This document shows positions 1 to 12,650 of a DNA stretch of 64,000 nucleotides, in pieces. Numbering within the stretch: the stretch's first letter is position 1; each line of letters starts with the position of its first letter. This stretch comes from Aselliscus stoliczkanus (Eukaryota > Chordata > Mammalia > Chiroptera > Hipposideridae): NCBI GenBank assembly GCA_033961575.1, contig CM066729.1, positions 93,747,001 through 93,811,000 of the forward strand. Reading direction: 5' to 3'. Position numbers and translations under genes: made by a program. The notes under the pieces were generated by a model. That model had not been told where the DNA came from. It made no database searches and saw only the letters and a list, made by a program, of their open reading frames with translations.

Positions 1-2160
1 GCTGGCCACATCAGTCATTGCAACAAGAGGAGATAAAAAGGCCCTTGGGAAAAACGTGTTTATTTAACTTGTTCAAGGTGCTGAAATACAACTAGTATGG
101 CAGGTGCAAGGGAAGCTTCTTTAAAGAAACACGAGCTGAGCCCAGAAAATTGTCAGGGTCTCTTTATAAGCTAGGGAGAAAAAATTATTTCACTGTATTC
201 TTTGAATGCCTAGATCATTAGCATTTAGTGAAGTAGTGACCCCATATTTTAAAAATAAAACTGACTCCAAAATTATAAATACATTTATTTTCTCTGCTTT
301 ATTCATCCTTTTTCATATATCTCCTTCTCACTCTTCTTTTTCTTCCATGCATGATTACCTATCTTGCTATATAGCAGTGATGGGCATTTTTTAGACTGGA
401 AGGCTTAAATTGTTTTCTTTTTTATTTAAATTATAAATATATCATTTCCATATAGTGAAAAACAGAAGATAAAACACAATTAAATTTATACTGAGTATCT
501 ACATGTCAGGATCAGGAAAGTATTTTCTAAAGTAATTATATATTTTTTCTATTACTTTGTAACAAATTAACAATATGCTGCAGCTTGAGACTTAAAAACA
601 AACAAACAAACAATTCTTATCTTAGCAGAGTTTGTAGGTCAAAATTTGGGGTAGAGTTTATCTGGGTTTGCTACTCAGGGTCAACAGGGCTGCAAAGAAT
701 GTGTTGGTTGGGCTGTGTTTTCATCTAGAGTCTTGACCAGAGAAAGTCACCCTTCCAAGATCTCTTGGATTGTTGGCAGAATTAATTTCCTTGTTCTTGT
801 AGGACTGGTTTCTTGGTGGATTTCACTTGGGGGGTTTTCTCATTAGCTTAGAGACACACTCACAGCTCCTTGATAGCAGTTTACTTCTTCAAAGACTGAA
901 AGAATTCCACAGTCTTTCTTCTAAGATAGAATCTTATTATAACAATTATGTTAGTGATATGCCATCACCATTGGTTTACAATATAGCCTTACCAAGAGAG
1001 TAATGTCTCATTTGTCTCTGACATAAACATAGCTTAATCAAAGGAGTAACATCTATTAGTGTCACCATATTCTGTTGATTTGAAGCAAATCACAGATCCC
1101 ACCCACATTCAGAATTATAAAGGGTATAGAACAGCAGAGTGTTATCATGCTACCATGGGACCATCTTCAAAATGTGCCTATCCCACTTATTGATACTCCC
1201 AATAATTATATATAAGAGTCACTAAGATATTCAAGTTACTAAGGATTCAAAATAAGTATAGCTACCACCCCACCCCCAAGATTCTAGTAAATAAACTATA
1301 ATAGACAACATGTTACAGGCTATCTAAAAAACAATATGTCCTTTATTCATTAGGAAAGTGTATTAGTATCAACTCTGACTATGTGTGTATTTATTTTTAT
1401 TTTTGTAAAATTTTGCTTTAAAGATTTTAAAATTATATTAGGCACATTCAAATTCAGAATTGCTTCATCTTCTGCTGGTTTGACCGTTAATTAATATAAA
1501 GCTCTCCCTTTCTCTCTAGTAATAGTTCTTGAATTAAAGCCTAATTTGATATTAACAGAGCAACAGAAACATTTTAAGAGTAGTATTTTCGCGACATACA
1601 TTCTTTTGCATTTTTACATTTAATCTTTCTATAACTTTATATTGGAAATATTTCAGACACAAACAACATGGAGCTGGATTATGTTATCATGATTCTAAAT
1701 CTTTTAAATTACATTTTTAATTTTATATTCTTGTATGGTGTTTAAATGATCATACCAGATATTTAACTATACTTCTTCACTGATTACAATTTATCTTTAA
1801 TTAGTAATTAAATCATTTCCCCAAATGTAAGAACTTTAAAACAGTTTAACAAACTAATTATATTTTATCTCAATCCTGGATTTGTTTTTTTGTGCTTTTT
1901 TTTTTGTCAGTGATTTTACTCTATGTTTCTTATATACCTCACAAGCCATTTTTATTGTATTTGTTTTAAATCGTGTTATTCATATTTGTCCACATATTTA
2001 TCCACTATTGAGACCTTTTCTTTGTATAGTTTAATGTTTCTATTTGAAACTGTTTACTTACAGTATGACGAACTCTTCTAATAATTCTTACATAGAATGT
2101 CTGTTGACGATGGATTTTGTCATAATTTGTTTTGAAAATGTATATAGTTCACCTTTATTT
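1..2160. other. AT-rich non-coding DNA
   Basis: No coding region is supported; open frames are short, AT-driven and lack family resemblance. The interval holds an old interspersed repeat at about 555-1190, listed separately. A weak match to antisense L1 ORF2 sequence lies near 1390-1560, too decayed to bound. Short CAAA and TTTA runs occur. Confidence 0.6.
555..1190. repeat. Ancient interspersed repeat, family not assigned
   Basis: The segment opens with a phrase like 'ttactttgtaacaaattaac', passes through 'gtttgtaggtcaaaatttgg', and ends near 'catattctgttgatttgaag' followed by a 'cagatcccacccacattc' stretch. I know this order of phrases from an old mammalian repeat but cannot name the family with certainty. 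A second partial copy of its first 60 bases appears near 51545-51610 ('cctcagaggcttaccacaac'). Divergence is high and no target duplication is visible. Confidence 0.45.
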
Positions 2161-2164
2161 CTAA

Positions 2165-2674
2165 AAACTTTCTCTCTGTTTATAGACATTTTCATTGAGA
2201 TAAAATTCACAACATAAAATTTACCATTTTAACAATTTTAAAATATGTCATTTAGTGAGTTTTGTATATTATCAATGTTGTGCAACATTATTGCTATGCA
2301 ATTCAAGAATATTTCCATAACCCCCAAAAGAAACCTCATATCTGTTAACAGTCAGTCTGATTCTTCTCTTCTGTCCCCTGGTAATGACTAATCTATTTTT
2401 GGCTCAATGGTTTTGCTATTCTGGACATTTTATGTAAATGGAATCACATAATATGTGGCCTTTTGTATCTGACTTCTTCAATTAGCATTATGATTCAAAG
2501 GTGCATTCATGTTATACATATTGTACTTCATCCCTTTTAAGGCTGAATATTCTATTGTACAGTTACACCATATTTTGTTTATCCCTTCACTAGTTGAAAG
2601 ACAATGGGTTTTTCCACTTGTCTATTATAATAATGCTTCTATGAATATTCATATACTTTTTATATGTGAACATA
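2165..2674 (-). repeat. Old L1 3' portion (antisense)
   Basis: Read on the minus strand this is the end of L1 ORF2 and its 3' UTR. Plus-strand landmarks are 'cattgagataaaattcacaa', the 'ggaatcacataatatgtggc' segment and the late ORF2 antisense phrase around 2560-2630. The copy is heavily mutated, with no long reading frame. Its high-coordinate side is cut by the mariner that starts at 2675. Confidence 0.7.
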
Positions 2675-3598
2675 TGTGGTCGAGCAATTAAGTTCATGAA
2701 CGTATGCTAAAAAAAAGTGCTACATATCCCATTGCTGAATATCACTACAGTTACCTTCCAAGTACTCCTCTTGGGAAGCTATGCACCCATACCAGCGCCT
2801 AGTCCACTCTTCGAAGCAATTTTGAAACTTTCTGGAATGGCCATCAAAGCTGTCGTCATATTACCCTTGATGTCCTGAATGTCATCAAAATGTCTTCCTT
2901 TCAGTATTTCCTATATCTTTGGGTAAAGAAAGAAGTCTTTAGGGGCCAGATCAGGTGAATAGGGAGGGTATTCCAATACAGCTATTTGTTTACTGGCTAA
3001 AAACTCCCTCACATTGTCTTGATGCAAGAGCTCCTTCGGGACCATTTTTGCACACACCTTTCTCATATGAGCCAAGATTTTCAGTTAAGATTTTCCTAAC
3101 TGTTTCTCTATTGATGTTTACTTGCTCTGCTGTGCTTCTCACAGTCAACTGATGATTTCGATGCACAATTTGATGAATTTTTGCAATGTTTTAGTCAGTC
3201 CTGCTCATTAGTGGCTGGCCTGACCTCTCTTCATCAGTGACATGTTCTCTTCCCTCAGAAGAACATTTCATCCATTTGTACACTGCCGTTTTCTTCATGG
3301 TTTTATCCCCATAAACTTGGACTAACATGTCCCTGATTTCACTTACACTCTTGCCGAGTTTCACAAGAAATTTAATGTTTGTTCATTGCTCTAATTCAAG
3401 GTCAGACATTCTCACGACACACAAAGACACACAACAACAATAATGAACGCAACTCAGCAAGACACCACCACATGTTGACACGAACACAACTGTGAGACAC
3501 TGAAATACCAAGGTTATGAAACCTTACAGAGCTGTTTCTACAGTGCTGCTCGTGTAAGTGCCCGATGGCAAGTTCGTGAATGTAATTGTCAGACCTCA
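2675..3598 (-). mobile_element. Tc1/mariner DNA transposon, group A copy 1, internally deleted
   Basis: A 924-bp element flanked by TA on both sides (2673-2674 and 3599-3600), as expected for Tc1/mariner. The inverted ends match: left TGTGGTCGAGCAATTAAG, right (reverse complement) TGAGGTCTGACAATTA. The transposase reads on the minus strand from an ATG at 3409-3407 (MSDLELEQ, then an in-frame stop). It keeps the N-terminal helix-turn-helix part, then jumps near 3030 from the segment starting MVPKEL to just after the second catalytic Asp. A further short loss removes sequence next to the ctccctcac motif at about 3010. The middle of the catalytic domain, with the first Asp, is gone. The copy cannot encode transposase and could move only in trans. 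It sits in an old L1. Confidence 0.85.
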
Positions 3599-3600
3599 TA

Positions 3601-6600
3601 GTGTCACTAAAATCACATTAATGGAAATCTGTTTGGTAGTGGATTGACAGAAGTGAGTTAAATGCATCTGCTTTAAGAAAGATTTAGATGGACCCACTAA
3701 CTTGGAAATTTGATCCAGTTTTGTTTACATAAGGAATTCATATCTCCTCATGAGATTGAAGATTTGAAAACCCATCGGCCATAGGCCTCAGTTTTATACC
3801 TGGGCTTGCTATTGACAGTTTCTCAAACAGATTAATCATTCTCACTTATGAGTAAGATAAATTTTGTATAATAACAATGAGTGAATGAAACCTATGTATG
3901 ATGACTAAAACTCCACTCAGCTCAATATTATTAAAGAAATGAAAACAGGTTTCCAAAACATTTATCTTAAAGTGAGTTGAAGAAGTAAAATTGTGAGAAG
4001 GTTGGAAAGTAATAAAAATTAAAGCATACAAGAAGGTACACTTTCATGTAATACAGCAAATTTGTGGACTGCTGGGAAATCGTTGCAGCAATCAATCTTG
4101 AAATAAAGCAAAAAACAAACATATTATTCTTTTTAAGCTAAGCTTTTGAAAGTATCATGAGTATCAGAGACATTCCCCCAAAGAGTGTTAGACTTAACAG
4201 TTTTATTCTTAAAATCAATCATATTGTGTATCAAACATATTAATTTGAGACCCACCTATGGTGCTACTGGTAAGGAAAAAAAATGTGTTAGGGTTAAGAA
4301 ATCCCGTTTACTGGTAAAACTGGGGTTTCTGGAAAATATTCAAGGAAGCAAAGATTTTGCTAAGATATATAAGAATATTCAATTAATATAAAATAGAGAA
4401 TTTAAGAGTTTTAACTGTTAATTCTTTTTTTTAAAGCATCTGAGTAAGGCTATCCATTGAACACTTAGTTTTCGGGATATATTTGCATTCATAGATATCA
4501 ATCATTATTAATATAATATGAGAATGTCAAATACACACCAATCATTATTGCTTGAAATATTTGAATTTTGGAATACTTGAAAAAAGAATAGAAAAAAAAA
4601 AAGCCTAGCTTTGGTATTTTCCCATTAGTAATGACTGTATCATGATCACTTGGAGAGCAAGTTATTGAGGACCAGTCATTGTTTTCCAATTAATATTTTC
4701 GAAGTTAAGGGTGTCTTTCTAATCTTTGTAAGTAAATGCTGCATTACTCTGAATGTTTTAATTGATAATAATGTCTATATTAAAACTTCCAAAGAAATTC
4801 AATTTGTCAAATATTCAGTTCTACAAAATAAAAAATTAAAGTTTAGATTGAGTTCAGATGTTTGTTTTAAACATAATGCAGATTTTATAAAGAATATATA
4901 TTTTGTTGGTTGCTTAGTAACCCTGCAATATGAAAAGCTAGAGAGTATTTTTATAACTCACTTTGTGTATAATATTTCAAGAATTTTAATAATCCATTGT
5001 TGTCTATTAGGTACAATCTGCTGCATTCTGTTATTGCTGTGTGCACTCTGAGCAGTGATTCTATTATATTTTCTTTAAATATCCCTGAGATTGATCATTA
5101 CTGACAACATATCTTTTCAGAACACTGTGGCTACAGCTAAAGTATTTCAACACTGTTTCTTCATATAAGGAAGAATAAACAAGAACAAAAATGTATTCCC
5201 TATGTTACTTTAGTTGCCATGGATACTTATAATTTATTTCCAAAAGAGTAAAAGTTATTGAGGTTTTCTAATAAATTAAATTCCACAATAATTAAAAAAA
5301 AATAACTCAACTATTTTTATTATTTATTTCCTAATGTACATATGCACATTTAACCATAGAATTTTGGGTGTGTATGTGTTATAAACTGAATAGGTATGTA
5401 ATTGTTACAGATTGCTCTAAGGTAGTTAAAAATAAATGTACCCATTATTTATAAGAAACATAGAAAGTAACAACTAATATAAAAACATAGTTCAAAAGTC
5501 CAAATAATAAGAAACTTATTTCTATTCAAAAGACCATGTAAGCACGTCAAAAATATAGAAAGATAGGAAATAAGTAAAAATAAATATGACGAGTGAGGCT
5601 TAGTTAGGAAAGGCTAAGAAATGCTATAATGATATTCAGTCTCAATCTTCAGTGTCTTGATGAAGCAAAAAGTAATTTATCCACCATAATACTGTACAAA
5701 ACAGATCAGATTCTCCCCAAAATTATGTTTAGGTAATGTTCAAGCTGTAGACACCAAAAACATAAAGATCCAGTGATTTATCATTTATATAAAAATTCAA
5801 TGTATTATTGTGACCTCAGTGATAATTTCATTTAAGAATATATAACATGGTTGCAAAAACAATCTTCATTCTTGATGAAACCTACTTTGTGTAAGTTATT
5901 CTGTTAGAGAAGAAAATGTAACATGCTGTAGTATTAAACAATCTCAATGGCAAAACACAATGCAATTTTCTCATTCACTTTTTTATTTCACTTGAAGGAG
6001 TGCCAGAGTCATATTTATTACAGTCACTCAAGGACCCATATTGATGATAGCTTCCTCTCAAGATGTTTTTCCATGAATGCTGAAGCACAAAAGAACAAAT
6101 AAAATCACATACTGATTCTTAAGCCTTCTCTCCAGGTAGGACCATGATGTCTGTTCTCAATTCTTTGGCTAAAATGAATCACATGGACAGTGATTAACTA
6201 CATCTGGAGAGAGAGGAAATCCAAAATAGTGGAGAAATCTGATGAGTATTACAAAGACTAAATCAATAAAATGACTCTAAAAGGTATATATTTTATTATA
6301 ACTTTGTTTCAATCTATTATTCACATTATTACATACAACTATACATGTGTTACATATACACAGAAAATGAACAATTTGGTGTTAAGATGTGTTATCACAT
6401 TTATATATATTCATATTCATTTTTAGTTACATATGGTATTATTTTAAGTAAGAATGCCTTGATTGATATACCTACATTACCTGTCACACTTATTCTCACA
6501 TGGGAATATTTAATAAATGTTGCCCTATGAGAAAAGCTACTGTTGTTAGTGAAATAAACAGAATAATCCTGACAGTGATTGAGAAAAATCAATTTCATCA

Positions 6601-8455
6601 GAACTATGTACTCTAGAGAAAACATAAAATTGTTCAAAGGAAAAACTGTCATTGATTTATTTTTTTTATTATGACACAAGCAAAATGTACAATTCCTTAC
6701 ACCTTTTACATCTCATTCATTTTCATTCACTCTCTACTCACCAAGGAAAAACAAAATTTCATCTATATTTCATTGATCTATTTTTAAGAAAAGTTGGATG
6801 ATGTATTCTATCTTGGAGTAATACAGTGTGTTTATTACAGGTGATATAATCCTTGATGTTTTAGGTTATTTTGTAAATAGAAAGGATAAATAAATCAAAG
6901 AGACAACAATTTATGCAGTGTCTCAATACTTTTTATTTAAAATAAGAGAATTAGTAAATATATATTCTGAAATTCAGATCAGCACCATCAATGAGCTCAT
7001 TAACATTACCTTGTAATGTTATTGAATTTGTGCATATGATTCTGTGATGCTACTGCATTCCAAGTACATAAAACGAGTCACAGAAAGCTAATAAAAAGGG
7101 AGAGGGATTTCATTATCTTCATGAATGCCATTTAAACTACTGGTGGAGTAGGACTTAACAAAATTGTGACAGAACTGTCATTCAATAAAAAAGTCTATGA
7201 GATGTTTATATTCAGGTAACCCCGTGAAGCAACAATGTGAAACATTCTGCCTGGAAAACAGGAAAGTTTTCTTTTTCACTATCAACATCACAGAGGTATT
7301 AACAGTAGATTAACTAATAAACACATATTGAATGCTTAACGCAGAGATATGACACTATAATAGGCACTGGAAAGTTGGGGGAAAGTGGAAAATATTCGAT
7401 TAATCAGTACTTTCATAGCTCACAGCCCAGTGATAAAAACAATAAAAATATTTCATTGGCATGTATAATGTCTAATCTCAATTAGTGAATAGGGTGGTTT
7501 TTAATATAATATATTTTTTGAGAAAAACTTAAATAAAATAGTTAAACTATGTAAGTTTGAAAAACAGAATTTTAATTGTCAAATATAATGGCATGAATCT
7601 TAATACTTTTATTCACTAAAATATAAAATGGCATATAAACTGTCTATGAGAAAATATAGCAGAATTTGAAATCATTACCCCAAAGAGACAATGACTAAAT
7701 ATGTATTTGATGGGAGCATAGAAATTTAATAATAATAATAATAATAATATGAAGGATGAACAAATTACACAATTGTATATCAAGTTCTTGAATTAAAATG
7801 AGAATAATTTAGAAAATAAAGGAAATACTGAGCAAAAGAATGACTCATACCTCTCTAATGACATGATATTTTGTTCATGTTTTCTAGGGGAATCTCTGGT
7901 AGAAAAGTGAATTCATTAATTAATTATTACTACTTGAAAAAGAAATGTGAGAATTTTTGGCATATTAAGGAATTTTGGGTTTAAATTATAATAACATTCT
8001 TTAAATTCAAACTATACCTTGTGGTTTTATTTCTTTAGGTCCACAGACATTATATTTGCAATCACTTGTTAACATGCAATTTAAGTAATCATAGGGGAAA
8101 GCCTATAAATCCTATTATAATATTCAATATGTAATTATTTGATGTTTATTTGGGCTATAATCTGTTTATTGTATCCTAAATACCTATTTCAATAGGTATT
8201 TTATTTTACACCTGAGCTGTAGAGAGCAGTTATTATAATGTAAAAAACATGATTGTCTTTATACATATTTACATGTTCTTTCATTATTTTTAATTAACAT
8301 TTTACAATTTCGATCTTACATATCCTTTACATGTTTTGTCAGGTATGTAACTACATATTTATTTTCTTGGGAATAATTGTTATTTTAAAATTTTTTTATA
8401 TCTGTTTCTAGTTTTCAGTATGTGAAGATGCAATGAATTTTCTTTTTTTAAATTT
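3601..8455. other. AT-rich non-coding DNA, 4.9 kb
   Basis: No gene, SINE or clear L1 is visible. Around 7300-7440 there is a phrase like 'taggcactggaaagttgggg' followed by a 'cacagcccag' run, resembling the conserved core of MIR/L2-type relics, but it is too worn to assign firmly. A short (AAT)n run sits at 7726-7748. The longest open frame (4650-5051, 133 codons) has Ile/Phe/Leu-rich composition, no recognisable domain and no neighbouring signal, so I treat it as chance. Confidence 0.6.
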
Positions 8456-8575
8456 TAAAAAAAATTTTTAATGAGGAACGGTGTGTTTTTCCAGGACCCA
8501 TCAGATCCATGTCAAGTAGTTGTTTCAATCTAATTGTGGAGGTCGCAACTCAGTGGCCCTGCAATTAATTTTTAT
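8456..8575 (-). mobile_element. 3' half of an older bat-type SINE
   Basis: The plus strand shows the antisense 3' body of a tRNA-derived SINE: 'gtgtgtttttccaggaccca', then 'caatctaattgtggaggtcg'. From memory these phrases belong to SINEs of rhinolophoid bats, which is one reason for the organism call. The tRNA head is missing. It lies at the edge of an L1 remnant. Confidence 0.5.
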
Positions 8576-8864
8576 GTGTTGGTATTTTATTCTACAAACT
8601 TACTGAACTCACTATTATTTCAATAATTTATTTTGTAGATTCCTTAGGAATTTCTGTATATGTAATTATGCCCACTGCAAAGACAGACAGTTTTATTTAT
8701 TTTTCTCCAAAAGGTATGCATTTTTAATTTCCTGTTGCCAGTGTCTGGAACCTACAGTACTATGTTGAATAACAGAGTGGTGAAAGCAGGCATTCTTGCC
8801 TTGTGAACAGAGAGAAAAAAACATGCATGTTTTTGACCACTAAGTATAATACTAGCAAGAGAGA

Positions 8865-8866
8865 TT

Positions 8867-8917
<51 letters not shown>

Positions 8918-8922
8918 TTTTT
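8865..8922. repeat. (TTTA)n microsatellite
   Basis: About 14 uninterrupted TTTA units inside the L1 remnant. It could be the expanded A-rich tail of a lost retroposon, but no body is attached. Confidence 0.95.
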
Positions 8923-9142
8923 GGAAATTGAGGAATTTTCTCTCTATTTCTAGTGTACTAAGAGTTTTATGTTGAATTTTGCCAGATTTTTTTTGTATGT
9001 GTTTCAATTGATATGACTATATCATTCTTCTACTTTTATCTGTTTATGTGCTAGATTATGTTGATTGATTTTTAAATATTGAAAAGACTTGCATACCTGG
9101 AAAAAACTCACTTAGTCATGGTGTATTATTTATTTATTCTTG

Positions 9143-9366
9143 TTGTTTAATTCAGTATATATAGTAATTATAGTTGGCATTCAGTATTATTCAGTTTCAG
9201 CTTCAGGTGTACAGTGCAGTGGTCAGATATCTACACCATCCATGAAGTGGTCTCCCTAATAAGACAAGTGCCCATCTGACATTTTATAACATTACTGATT
9301 ATATTCCCCAAACTGTCTTTCATATCCCCATGGCAGTATTGTGGTTACCAACTTGTGCTTTCAGTT
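9143..9366 (-). mobile_element. L1 3'-UTR-only insertion (antisense)
   Basis: Sequence from about 9150 to 9365 ('cttcaggtgtacagtgcagt', 'catgaagtggtctccctaat', then 'tattccccaaactgtctttc') is the antisense 3' UTR of the younger L1 family seen again at 20460-20640 and 54030-54230. It interrupts an older L1 whose ORF2 sequence continues on both sides. It is a severely 5'-truncated L1 copy. I could not fix a target duplication. Confidence 0.75.
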
Positions 9367-9522
9367 TGCTACTAACTTGTTGAAGTGTTTTGAGTCTAAT
9401 TTCATGAGAAATATTGGTGTATAATACTCTTTGTTCTCTTCTCCCCTCTCTCTGTTCTCTGCTTTCTCTCTTCTCCTCTTCCCTTTCTTTCTCCTTTTAT
9501 TTTTTCCTTCTTTTCTTCCCTT

Positions 9523-9525
<3 letters not shown>

Positions 9526-9604
<79 letters not shown>
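9526..9604. repeat. (TC)n microsatellite in a polypyrimidine tract
   Basis: About 38 TC units with one CA interruption near 9577, at the end of a roughly 170-base pyrimidine-rich stretch starting near 9430. Long open frames across it (Ser/Leu or Arg/Glu repeats) are artefacts of the dinucleotide. Confidence 0.95.
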
Positions 9605-9608
<4 letters not shown>

Positions 9609-10281
9609 CCCCTTGTCTGTTTCTGTTATCAGCATAATATTGTCTTCACAAAATTAGTTGCAGAATGTTTCCTCCTTTTCTCTCTTCTAGAAGAAATTGT
9701 GCAAAATTACTGTTGATCTTCCTTTGAATTTTTGGTAAAATTATCCAGTAAAATTATTTGGACCTGAGGGTTTCTTTTCTGAGAAATTTTAAATTATGAA
9801 TCTATTGTACTTAATAGTTTTATGATTTCAACTTATACATTGCATCTTGACTACATTGTGAACATTCATGTTTTTTGAGGAATTGGTCCATGTACTCTAA
9901 CTTGTCAAATTTATGAACATAAAATTATCCATTTTATTTTCTCATTTTATAATGGCTATAAGGGCTGCTCTGATGTGGTGTTACTCCTGAAATTGGCGAT
10001 TTTGTTTTCCTTGTTTTTATCTTTAGTAATCTCACTGGGAGTTTTAATATTTTTTAAAGGTATAGCTTCATTGATATTCACTATCATTCTTTTGTCTTTG
10101 ATTTGATTGATTTCTGCTCTTTTCTTTTTTCCTCACTGCTTTAAGATGAATTTGCTGATTTTTTACCCTTGCTCCTTGAGCTAAGAACTTATGTTATTGA
10201 TGTGAGACTTCCTTGTTTCTAATGTAAGCACTTAGTGCTTTAACTTTTCCTCTTAGTACTGCTTTTTCTGCATCTCACATA

Positions 10282-10520
10282 TGAAGTCAGACAATTAAGT
10301 TTGTGAACTCATCCTTGAGAAAGTGCTACATGCCTCATTGCTGAATGCCACTATGGTCACCTTTCAAATCCTCTCCTTGGGAAGCTATGCACTTCTGCCA
10401 GCGCCTAATCCACCCTTCAAAGCAATTCTGGAACTCTTTCTGGAATGGCCATCAGAGCTGTCATTGTATTACCCTTGATGTTCTGAATGTAATCAAAATA
10501 TCTTCCTTTCAAGATTAATA
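10282..10520 (-). mobile_element. Tc1/mariner group A copy 2, 3'-terminal fragment
   Basis: Preceded by TA (10280-10281), the fragment starts TGAAGTCAGACAATTAAG, the same terminal repeat as copy 1. It runs about 240 bases through the antisense C-terminal transposase region ('ctggaatggccatcagagct', 'cttgatgttctgaatgtaat'). It stops abruptly near 10520 at an AT-rich join; the other terminus is missing. The host is the antisense L1, which resumes after it. Confidence 0.8.
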
Positions 10521-11329
10521 CTAATACTATATTAATGTTAATATTGCTGCTCTTAACTCTTTTAAAATAATTTTTGTATATGTTTTTAAATTATTTTACC
10601 TCCAAATAATCTATTATATATTGTTACGTTTGTAGAAAGTTTCTTGAAACAGAATGTAGTTGATTGTATTTTTTGTATACTCTACTAATCTGTCTTTAAT
10701 TTTGTGTATTGAGACATTTACATTTAAAGTAATTATTATAGCTCAGCCTACCCATTTTTATTACAATTTTCTCAGCTATAAAAGTTTTAGTATATTGGAA
10801 ATGTTTGTCTTGTCCAGTTTTTAAATACAAAAGAAGTACCCTAAAAAAGATAATTAGCAAGATGTCCTTATAGTAAAATACAGCTTAAACAGAATGCAAA
10901 ATATTTGTAATTGTTTGAAATCTCTCTCCCCTTAAAAGTCTAATAATCTTTGTGTGTTCTATTACAATGTAATGGTTGATAATTACTTGTTTTTCTTATT
11001 TTAAATAAACAACAATAATTTTGAAATCACATCTTACAAAAACATACAACATATGTACAAGTAAATGCATGTATAAGTATTTAACACTATGATAAATTTT
11101 AAAAAATGGTTTAAATGAAATTCAGGCAGAAAAAGTTTAGGATGGCTTTCATTATAAGACATGTGATTTATTTCCTAAAATTAGCTAATGGTCATGTAGT
11201 ATATTTTTTCTAGGATATTCACTTCTTTTTATATTAAAAACTTCATTCAGTATACATATACTCAATATTTATTATATAACTTATTTATGAACTTTATGGA
11301 TATATGGCAGAGGCTGAAGTATTTTTGAA

Positions 11330-11450
11330 TTAAAGCTAGATATGTGCAAGGCACTGACCAGAATTATAACAAATACTATTCTCATTTCAATTGAAGACCA
11401 AAGATTAAACAATGTGCCTTGTTGATTCCAAAGCCAAAATCAAATATAGA
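11330..11450 (+). repeat. MIR SINE fragment
   Basis: The phrase 'gtgcaaggcactgaccagaa', then 'ctattctcatttcaattgaa' and 'agattaaacaatgtgccttg' follows the order of the MIR core: size/gland phrase, 'ttatctcatttaatcctcac', 'aagtaacttgcccaagg'. It is strongly diverged, as expected for this old family. Confidence 0.45.
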
Positions 11451-11925
11451 AATCTTAACTCTCATGTTCGATATTTTTTCTATAATCCTGTGGTTCCTAA
11501 ATCATATTTTAAATTTCCGTTAGAAAAAACTTGTTCATATTATTTGCATAATTCTTTTTTGTTTCACTGTTTAATGAAATTTTAATTGCTTCAAAGATAA
11601 TAAAAGCTCTCTAGCTTTAAAAAGTAATGCAATCATTATATTACGGTTTCACATTGCCTGTTTTGTTATTAGTTTGTTTATTGTGCCCTCTGTTTCTCAT
11701 TTTTCTGTTTCATTTCTCTGTACTTCCTATAGATGAATTGAACACTTACATATTCTCATTTTATTTTATTTACAATGGTATTTTTTACATTGCTTTGTGT
11801 TACTATAGGTATTGCCATGTACAGATATACATATCATCAATGTTAATGTTCTACCTCTTCGAGTGAAGTGTCGAAATTTTATTTCCATTTAGGCTTCTTT
11901 ACCATCATAACTTTTAAACTATATA

Positions 11926-12092
11926 TTTATTTTATTTTATTTTATTTTATTTTTTGCTGTGCCATCCTGCCACCTGTTGGCAGCACAGCGGCAGCTCAGC
12001 TTGGGCCCATGTGGGAATCACACCGGATACCCTGTTGTTCAGAACTCGCACTCTTGAGCAAGCTCTGAACCAACTGAGCCACTCAGTTGGCC
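11926..12092 (-). mobile_element. SINE of the second family (SINE-2), full length
   Basis: The reverse complement begins GGGCCAACTGAGTGGCTCAG, a tRNA-like box A region, and runs through 'gctcaagagtgcgagttctg' and 'cacctgttggcagcacagc'-type sequence (read on the plus strand) to an A-rich tail built from TTTTA units. Flanking copies of about 13 bases, cttttaaactata (11911-11923) and ctttaaactata (12093-12104), are the target duplication. The same family recurs twice at 32549-32913. Confidence 0.8.
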
Positions 12093-12106
12093 CTTTAAAC
12101 TATATT

Positions 12107-12650
12107 TCTTAAGTAATCCTTTTAGACACATTAAGAAGAACATCATATGGTGTTTAACTTTTGCATCAACTATAATTTCTTTAAAATATAATTTTAAAGA
12201 AACTCCTGAGGTAAAGATACTTTATTATGTACTCAATTTTTGCCCATTTTGTTGTTCTATTTTCCATTCTGAAGGACCCAGGCTTATTCTGCTATCATTT
12301 TCTTTCTATATAAAAACTAGTTTTAGGCTGTTTTTAGAAGTTTGATCTGAGAGGCAAAGATTATTTTAGCTTTCCTTTGTAACAGGAATACCTTTATTTC
12401 TCCTTTGTTTTTGAAGGGTAGTTTTGAATTTGACAGTTCTTTTCTTTCACCATTAGAAAAATGCTGAGTAGATCTTAAAATTCTCAGCATAAGGGAAAAA
12501 AAATGTAACTATGGTGATGAATGTTAAACAGACAAACAAACATTTTAAACACAGAAAAAAATGTACCATTTCTGTTCTCTGTGGAGTCACATGAAAATCT
12601 GTTGTCATTCTAATTGGTGTTCTCTTATAAGGAATGCATCATAACTCTTG
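12107..12650. other. Unassigned AT-rich DNA
   Basis: Nothing recognisable between the SINE and the next L1 remnant, apart from short A and T runs. Confidence 0.5.

Larger units (their letters stand above)
8576..10760 (-). repeat. Old L1 ORF2 body (antisense), interrupted several times
   Basis: The reverse complement follows L1 ORF2 from the endonuclease side (high coordinates) towards the reverse transcriptase (low coordinates). Plus-strand landmarks include 'aacagagtggtgaaagcagg', 'gatatgactatatcattctt' and 'tttggacctgagggtttctt'. Four things interrupt it: a (TTTA)n run at 8865, a separate L1 3' tail at 9143-9366, a (TC)n tract at 9526, and a mariner end at 10282-10520. No frame survives. 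Confidence 0.75.

Noticed and set aside
4650..5051. 133-codon open frame in unique DNA
   Set aside because: Composition is that of AT-rich random sequence; no domain, promoter or neighbouring exon signs.
9402..9716. Open frames of 68-100 codons over a pyrimidine-rich tract
   Set aside because: They translate a (TC)n repeat into Ser/Leu or Arg/Glu runs; no gene.
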